From the NCBI RefSeq assembly GCF_002222615.2, contig NZ_CP022412.2:3162001-3226000 (forward strand): a DNA stretch of 64,000 bases, read 5' to 3'. Each line of letters starts with the position of its first letter. Within the stretch, counting starts at the first letter, position 1. The notes beneath the pieces are model-generated. The model was not told where the DNA came from. It saw only the letters and a program-made list of their open reading frames with translations, and did no database searches. A program made the position numbers and the translations under genes. Positions 60,476 through 64,000 of the stretch are shown piece by piece. This stretch comes from Bacteroides caccae. GTDB taxonomy: Bacteria; Bacteroidota; Bacteroidia; Bacteroidales; Bacteroidaceae.

Positions 60476-62488
60476 ATGGAAAAGACACTGAATCTTATCA
60501 AAAACGATCCTTGGCTGGAACCTTTTGCCGACGCTATTGCCGGCCGGCATCAATTTGTGCTGGATAAAGAAGCCGAACTGACTAATAAAGGAAAACAGAC
60601 GCTGTCGGATTTCGCTTCGGGCTATCTTTATTTTGGATTGCACCGTACTGCCAAAGGCTGGACTTTCCGTGAATGGGCTCCTAATGCCAGTCATATTTAC
60701 ATGGTAGGTACATTCAACAACTGGGAAGAAAAGGCTACCTATAAACTGAAAAAACTGAAGAATGGGATTTGGGAAATCAATCTTCCAGAAGGGGCCATTC
60801 ATCACGGTGACCTGTATAAACTGAATGTATATTGGGACGGTGGACAGGGAGAACGTATTCCTGCTTGGGCTACCCGTGTTGTTCAGGATGAACAGACGAA
60901 AATTTTTAGTGCACAGGTATGGGCCCCAGAGAAACCTTATAAATTCAAGAAAAAGACTTTTAAACCTAACACAAGTCCTCTGTTGATTTATGAATGTCAC
61001 ATCGGAATGGCACAACAGGAAGAGAAAGTAGGTTCATATAATGAATTCCGTGAAAAGGTGCTTCCCCGCATTGCCAAAGAAGGGTATAATTGTATTCAGA
61101 TAATGGCTATTCAGGAACATCCTTATTATGGAAGTTTCGGTTACCACGTATCCAGTTTCTTTGCCGCTTCTTCCCGTTTCGGTACTCCTGATGAGTTGAA
61201 GGAGTTGATCGATACTGCTCATGGAATGGGTATCGCTGTTATTATGGATATTGTTCATTCCCATGCAGTGAAGAATGAGGTAGAAGGATTGGGTAATTTT
61301 GCCGGTGATCCGAACCAGTATTTCTATCCGGGAGGGCGTCGTGAACATCCGGCGTGGGATTCTCTTTGTTTTGACTATGGCAAGAATGAAGTCGTTCACT
61401 TCTTGTTGTCTAACTGTAAATACTGGCTGGAAGAATATAAATTCGATGGATTCCGTTTTGACGGTGTAACGTCCATGCTGTATTATAGTCACGGATTGGG
61501 TGAAGCGTTCTGTAATTACGGAGATTACTTCAACGGACATCAGGATGATAATGCTATCTGTTATCTGACCTTAGCTAATGAAGTGATTCATCAAGTGAAT
61601 CCAAAAGCGATAACGATTGCTGAGGAGGTGTCCGGTATGCCGGGATTGGCTGCAAAAGTAGAAGATGGTGGTTACGGATTCGACTACCGCATGGCTATGA
61701 ATATTCCGGATTACTGGATTAAGACAATCAAAGAAAAGATAGATGAGGACTGGAAACCTTCCAGCATGTTCTGGGAAGTCACTAACCGTCGCCAGGATGA
61801 AAAAACTATTTCTTATGCAGAAAGCCATGACCAAGCATTGGTAGGAGATAAGACGATTGTTTTCCGTCTGATTGATGCGGATATGTATTGGCACATGCAG
61901 AAGGGAGATGAAAATTATATAGTCAATCGTGGTATTGCTTTGCATAAGATGATTCGCCTGTTGACCTCTTCCACAATTAACGGTGGTTATCTGAACTTTA
62001 TGGGTAATGAGTTCGGGCATCCCGAATGGATTGACTTCCCGCGTGAGGGTAACGGTTGGTCTTGCAAATATGCCCGTCGCCAATGGGATCTGGTCGACAA
62101 TAAGAATCTAGCCTATCACTATATGGGTGACTTCGATGAAGAAATGTTGAAAGTCATTAAGAGTGTGAAGGATTTCCAGGCAACCCCGATACAAGAAATA
62201 TGGCATAATGACGGCGACCAGGTATTGGCTTATGAGCGTAAGGATTTGATTTTTGTATTTAACTTCAATCCGAAGCAGTCGTTTACAGACTATGGTTTCC
62301 TTGTAGCTCCGGGAGCTTATGAGGTGATTCTGAATACGGATAATATAGCATTCGGTGGTAATGGCTTTGCCGATGATTCTGTGGTTCACTTCACGATTGC
62401 CGATCCTTTGTATAAGAAAGAAAAGAAAGAATGGTTGAAACTTTATATTCCTGCACGTACTGCCGTAGTGTTGAGAAAGAAGAAGTAG
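60476..62488 (+). CDS. glgB: 1,4-alpha-glucan branching enzyme
   Basis: A 670-residue GH13 enzyme of the eukaryotic-like short type. An N-terminal CBM48-like domain ('GWTFREWAPNASHIYMVGTF', about 60-150) is followed by the (beta/alpha)8 barrel with 'MDIVHSHAVKNE' (region I), 'FRFDGVTSM' with nucleophile Asp329, 'ITIAEEVSGMPG' with acid Glu383, and 'SYAESHDQALVGDKT' (region IV). A C-terminal beta domain ends 'RTAVVLRKKK'. It adds alpha-1,6 branches during glycogen synthesis. The bidirectional terminator at 62505 ends the unit. Confidence 0.95.
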   Translation: MEKTLNLIKNDPWLEPFADAIAGRHQFVLDKEAELTNKGKQTLSDFASGYLYFGLHRTAKGWTFREWAPNASHIYMVGTFNNWEEKATYKLKKLKNGIWEINLPEGAIHHGDLYKLNVYWDGGQGERIPAWATRVVQDEQTKIFSAQVWAPEKPYKFKKKTFKPNTSPLLIYECHIGMAQQEEKVGSYNEFREKVLPRIAKEGYNCIQIMAIQEHPYYGSFGYHVSSFFAASSRFGTPDELKELIDTAHGMGIAVIMDIVHSHAVKNEVEGLGNFAGDPNQYFYPGGRREHPAWDSLCFDYGKNEVVHFLLSNCKYWLEEYKFDGFRFDGVTSMLYYSHGLGEAFCNYGDYFNGHQDDNAICYLTLANEVIHQVNPKAITIAEEVSGMPGLAAKVEDGGYGFDYRMAMNIPDYWIKTIKEKIDEDWKPSSMFWEVTNRRQDEKTISYAESHDQALVGDKTIVFRLIDADMYWHMQKGDENYIVNRGIALHKMIRLLTSSTINGGYLNFMGNEFGHPEWIDFPREGNGWSCKYARRQWDLVDNKNLAYHYMGDFDEEMLKVIKSVKDFQATPIQEIWHNDGDQVLAYERKDLIFVFNFNPKQSFTDYGFLVAPGAYEVILNTDNIAFGGNGFADDSVVHFTIADPLYKKEKKEWLKLYIPARTAVVLRKKK

Positions 62489-62504
62489 ATATATATTAAT
62501 AAAG

Positions 62505-62545
62505 AAGCCCTTGCAAATTTTCTATACTTGGATTTGCAAGGGCTT
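62505..62545. terminator. Bidirectional terminator between glgB and PepSY-like gene
   Basis: AAGCCCTTGCAAAT (62505-62518) and ATTTGCAAGGGCTT (62532-62545), a perfect 14-bp stem with T runs on both strands, between convergent genes. Confidence 0.95.
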
Positions 62546-62548
62546 TCT

Positions 62549-63025
62549 TTATAAGAATGTGCCCGGACCGAGAATGTCGTACATATAACTGACATTGCGT
62601 GTTTTTAGCAATATCCCTTTAGGAGTATAGAACAACTGATATTTAATGTCAACATTATCTTGTCCTACCTCAATAACAATGATTGCCTGCCATTTAGGAA
62701 ATTCTACCATAGTCACATCTTCCGCAACCCAACTTGCATAAGAACTAAATGTAAAAGCATTATAGACCACAGGTGTCAGCCGATCGAGACTGACAAGATC
62801 AGTCTGCGTCATTTCCCATTGTCCCTGCGCATTGAACCATACATTTTTGGTGAAACCGTTCATTACAAAATTGGCACAATAGTATCCGTCATCTTGCGAC
62901 CAGGCTATATCATTTGTTTTGGGATACATTTTCTTGAAGGTAGCCTGCACATTATCAGGAGGTACAATCGCTAATACTGATATGGAAAATAGTAACAGAA
63001 CCGCCATAATATTAAATTTCTTCAT
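62549..63025 (-). CDS. Secreted PepSY-like (DUF2874) protein
   Basis: A 158-residue protein with a signal peptide ('FNIMAVLLLFSISVLAIVPP'), then two weak repeats of a beta-lactamase-inhibitor-like/PepSY-like fold: 'VQATFKKMYPKTNDIAWSQD' and 'YASWVAEDVTMVEFPKWQAI'. The family (putative beta-lactamase-inhibitor-like, PepSY-like) is abundant and secreted in Bacteroides; function is unknown. It is a single gene on the minus strand between two strong terminators. Confidence 0.8.
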   Translation of the reverse strand: MKKFNIMAVLLLFSISVLAIVPPDNVQATFKKMYPKTNDIAWSQDDGYYCANFVMNGFTKNVWFNAQGQWEMTQTDLVSLDRLTPVVYNAFTFSSYASWVAEDVTMVEFPKWQAIIVIEVGQDNVDIKYQLFYTPKGILLKTRNVSYMYDILGPGTFL

Positions 63026-63100
63026 AAGCTTTATGGTTTAGGAGATTATTTATCTACCTAAACAGCTATCATGACTATTTGTTTGAATGATACATATAAA

Positions 63101-63132
63101 ATAACCCGGTCATTATGGTGTGATCGGGTTAT
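63101..63132 (-). terminator. Terminator of the alpha-amylase-family gene
   Basis: ATAACCCGGTCA (63101-63112) and TGATCGGGTTAT (63121-63132) form a perfect 12-bp stem, downstream of the minus-strand stop at 63160 and followed on that strand by T-rich sequence. Confidence 0.88.
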
Positions 63133-63159
63133 AGGGGAATATAGGGTTTTTCGTCTTTT

Positions 63160-64000
63160 TCAGAATGCAATTTTCAGTATCTTTCCATTGTAGCCTCTAA
63201 CTGAAACTTCCGTAGCTTTATATGGCAATAAGCTGATTTCTTCTTTCGCACCGGTCAAAAGATCAACAGCCTGATAGGATTCCATTTGTGGAATTTGTAA
63301 AAAGTCGAAAGCGTGTGAGGGAACATTGATTGCTACATCTACTAGTTGACTGTCGAAATTGACAATGATAAACAATAGCTCGTTCTTGTATTTTCGCATA
63401 AAAGTATATTGCTTATGTTCATTGAAACGCCAGCCATTTTGATTAGCATACATCAGGTCAAAGAAAACACCCTTTGCAATAGCCAGTTCTTCATTACACA
63501 AAGTCAGCACTCTTTGATAAATTTCATATAAACGTTTATGATCTTCATTGAGCATTTTACCATCAAATTTTCCTCCGTTACGCCAACGACGGATGCTGTC
63601 TATACTCCAATAATCAAATATAGTAGTCCGTCCATCCCTTCCGCTGAAGCCCTCACTGTCCATTCCGGGTTCTCCAAATTCCTGTCCGAAGTAAATCATC
63701 ATAGGATTAGTATTCATGCAGGCGGAAACAATAAGTGCAGGGATTCCTTTGCGTGGGTCACCGGCAAAGAAATCGGACGCAATGCGTTGCTCATCGTGGT
63801 TTTCGAGGAAATTAAGCATCTTTTTCTCAATTCCGTTCAGACTCTGCCAGCAATGAGTGATAGAAGCAGCCGACTCATATCCACAGGCTACATTACGAAG
63901 TGTATCATATAAGCCTACTTTATCGTACAGATAGTCGAATTTTCCACGGAACAAATAATTGCGATATTCATTCGGATTGTAGACTTCTGCAATAAAGAGA
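63160..64000 (-). CDS. Alpha-amylase-family (GH13) glycoside hydrolase, 5' part outside window
   Basis: The frame is open to the window edge; 280 C-terminal residues are visible. They include 'LFIAEVYNPNEY' (acid Glu of the GH13 barrel), 'MLNFLENHDEQRIASDF' (region IV, His-Asp), 'MIYFGQEFGEPG' and a C-terminal beta domain ending in 'VSVRGYNGKILKIAF'. It should cleave or rearrange alpha-glucans. It is close to glgB but on the opposite strand, so a role in glycogen or starch breakdown is likely; exact activity cannot be fixed without the N-terminus. An apparent start at 63954 is a TTG inside the gene, not the real start. Confidence 0.88.
   Translation of the reverse strand, partial: LFIAEVYNPNEYRNYLFRGKFDYLYDKVGLYDTLRNVACGYESAASITHCWQSLNGIEKKMLNFLENHDEQRIASDFFAGDPRKGIPALIVSACMNTNPMMIYFGQEFGEPGMDSEGFSGRDGRTTIFDYWSIDSIRRWRNGGKFDGKMLNEDHKRLYEIYQRVLTLCNEELAIAKGVFFDLMYANQNGWRFNEHKQYTFMRKYKNELLFIIVNFDSQLVDVAINVPSHAFDFLQIPQMESYQAVDLLTGAKEEISLLPYKATEVSVRGYNGKILKIAF

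Overview
The window is a chromosomal segment of a Bacteroides species, most likely in the thetaiotaomicron/ovatus/xylanisolvens group. This rests on promoters of the Bacteroidetes type (TTTG about 19 bases before TAnnTTTG), a capsule locus with the Bacteroides layout (tyrosine recombinase, invertible promoter, UpxY, sugar genes, HU-like protein, tiny 'smalltalk' protein), and a DUF5112-style sensor kinase. The species call is inference.

Layout. (1) Bases 1-8761: the 3' end of a phage tail/appendage module. It has four co-directional genes, the first cut by the window edge, including a 1282-residue fibre with a probable deacetylase-like domain and four tandem repeats, and an 803-residue collagen-like fibre. 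(2) 8967-10661: a small divergent lysine-rich ORF, a tyrosine recombinase, and a 287-bp segment bounded by 18-bp perfect inverted repeats. The only good Bacteroides promoter in that segment points left, away from the capsule genes, so this sequence records the locus in the OFF orientation. (3) 10686-38776: a Wzx/Wzy-type capsular polysaccharide (CPS) operon. It starts with the UpxY antiterminator, a WbpM/CapD-like dehydratase, Wza-like and Wzc-like export proteins. It continues with UDP-glucuronate/galacturonate synthesis, Wzy, a CDP-6-deoxyhexose pathway, UDP-galactofuranose mutase, seven glycosyltransferase-like proteins, two acetyltransferases and Wzx. It ends with the initiating sugar transferase and a DegT-type aminotransferase. 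Between intact modules lie four or more broken genes (nucleotidyltransferase, galE, an unidentified gene, aspartate aminotransferase), marking past replacement of sugar modules. (4) 38777-39830: structured intergenic RNA-like sequence, an HU-like protein and the 30-residue smalltalk protein closing the locus.

(5) 39997-64000: conserved chromosome. It holds PBP1A, folK, kdsB, an M16-like protein, a MORN protein, prs, a 1437-residue tandem sensor kinase with its response regulator, an AbgT transporter, a DUF3352 protein, tRNA-Arg(TCT), a TPR protein, pabB-pabC, a DUF2461 protein, a YhcH-family protein, glgB, a PepSY-like secreted protein and the 3' part of an alpha-amylase-family gene. Several folate-related genes (folK, pabB, pabC, possibly the AbgT transporter) lie within 17 kb but in separate transcription units.

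How it works together. The recombinase is placed to flip the promoter segment. When ON, the promoter would lie about 60 bases before upxY, and UpxY should help polymerase read through the 28-kb operon. The predicted surface glycan contains a 4-amino- or 6-deoxy-HexNAc-type first sugar, galacturonic acid, a 6-deoxyhexose from CDP-glucose, galactofuranose and O-acetyl groups (pathway inference only). Coordinates come from hand reading. Domain assignments come from motif recognition, not database searches.
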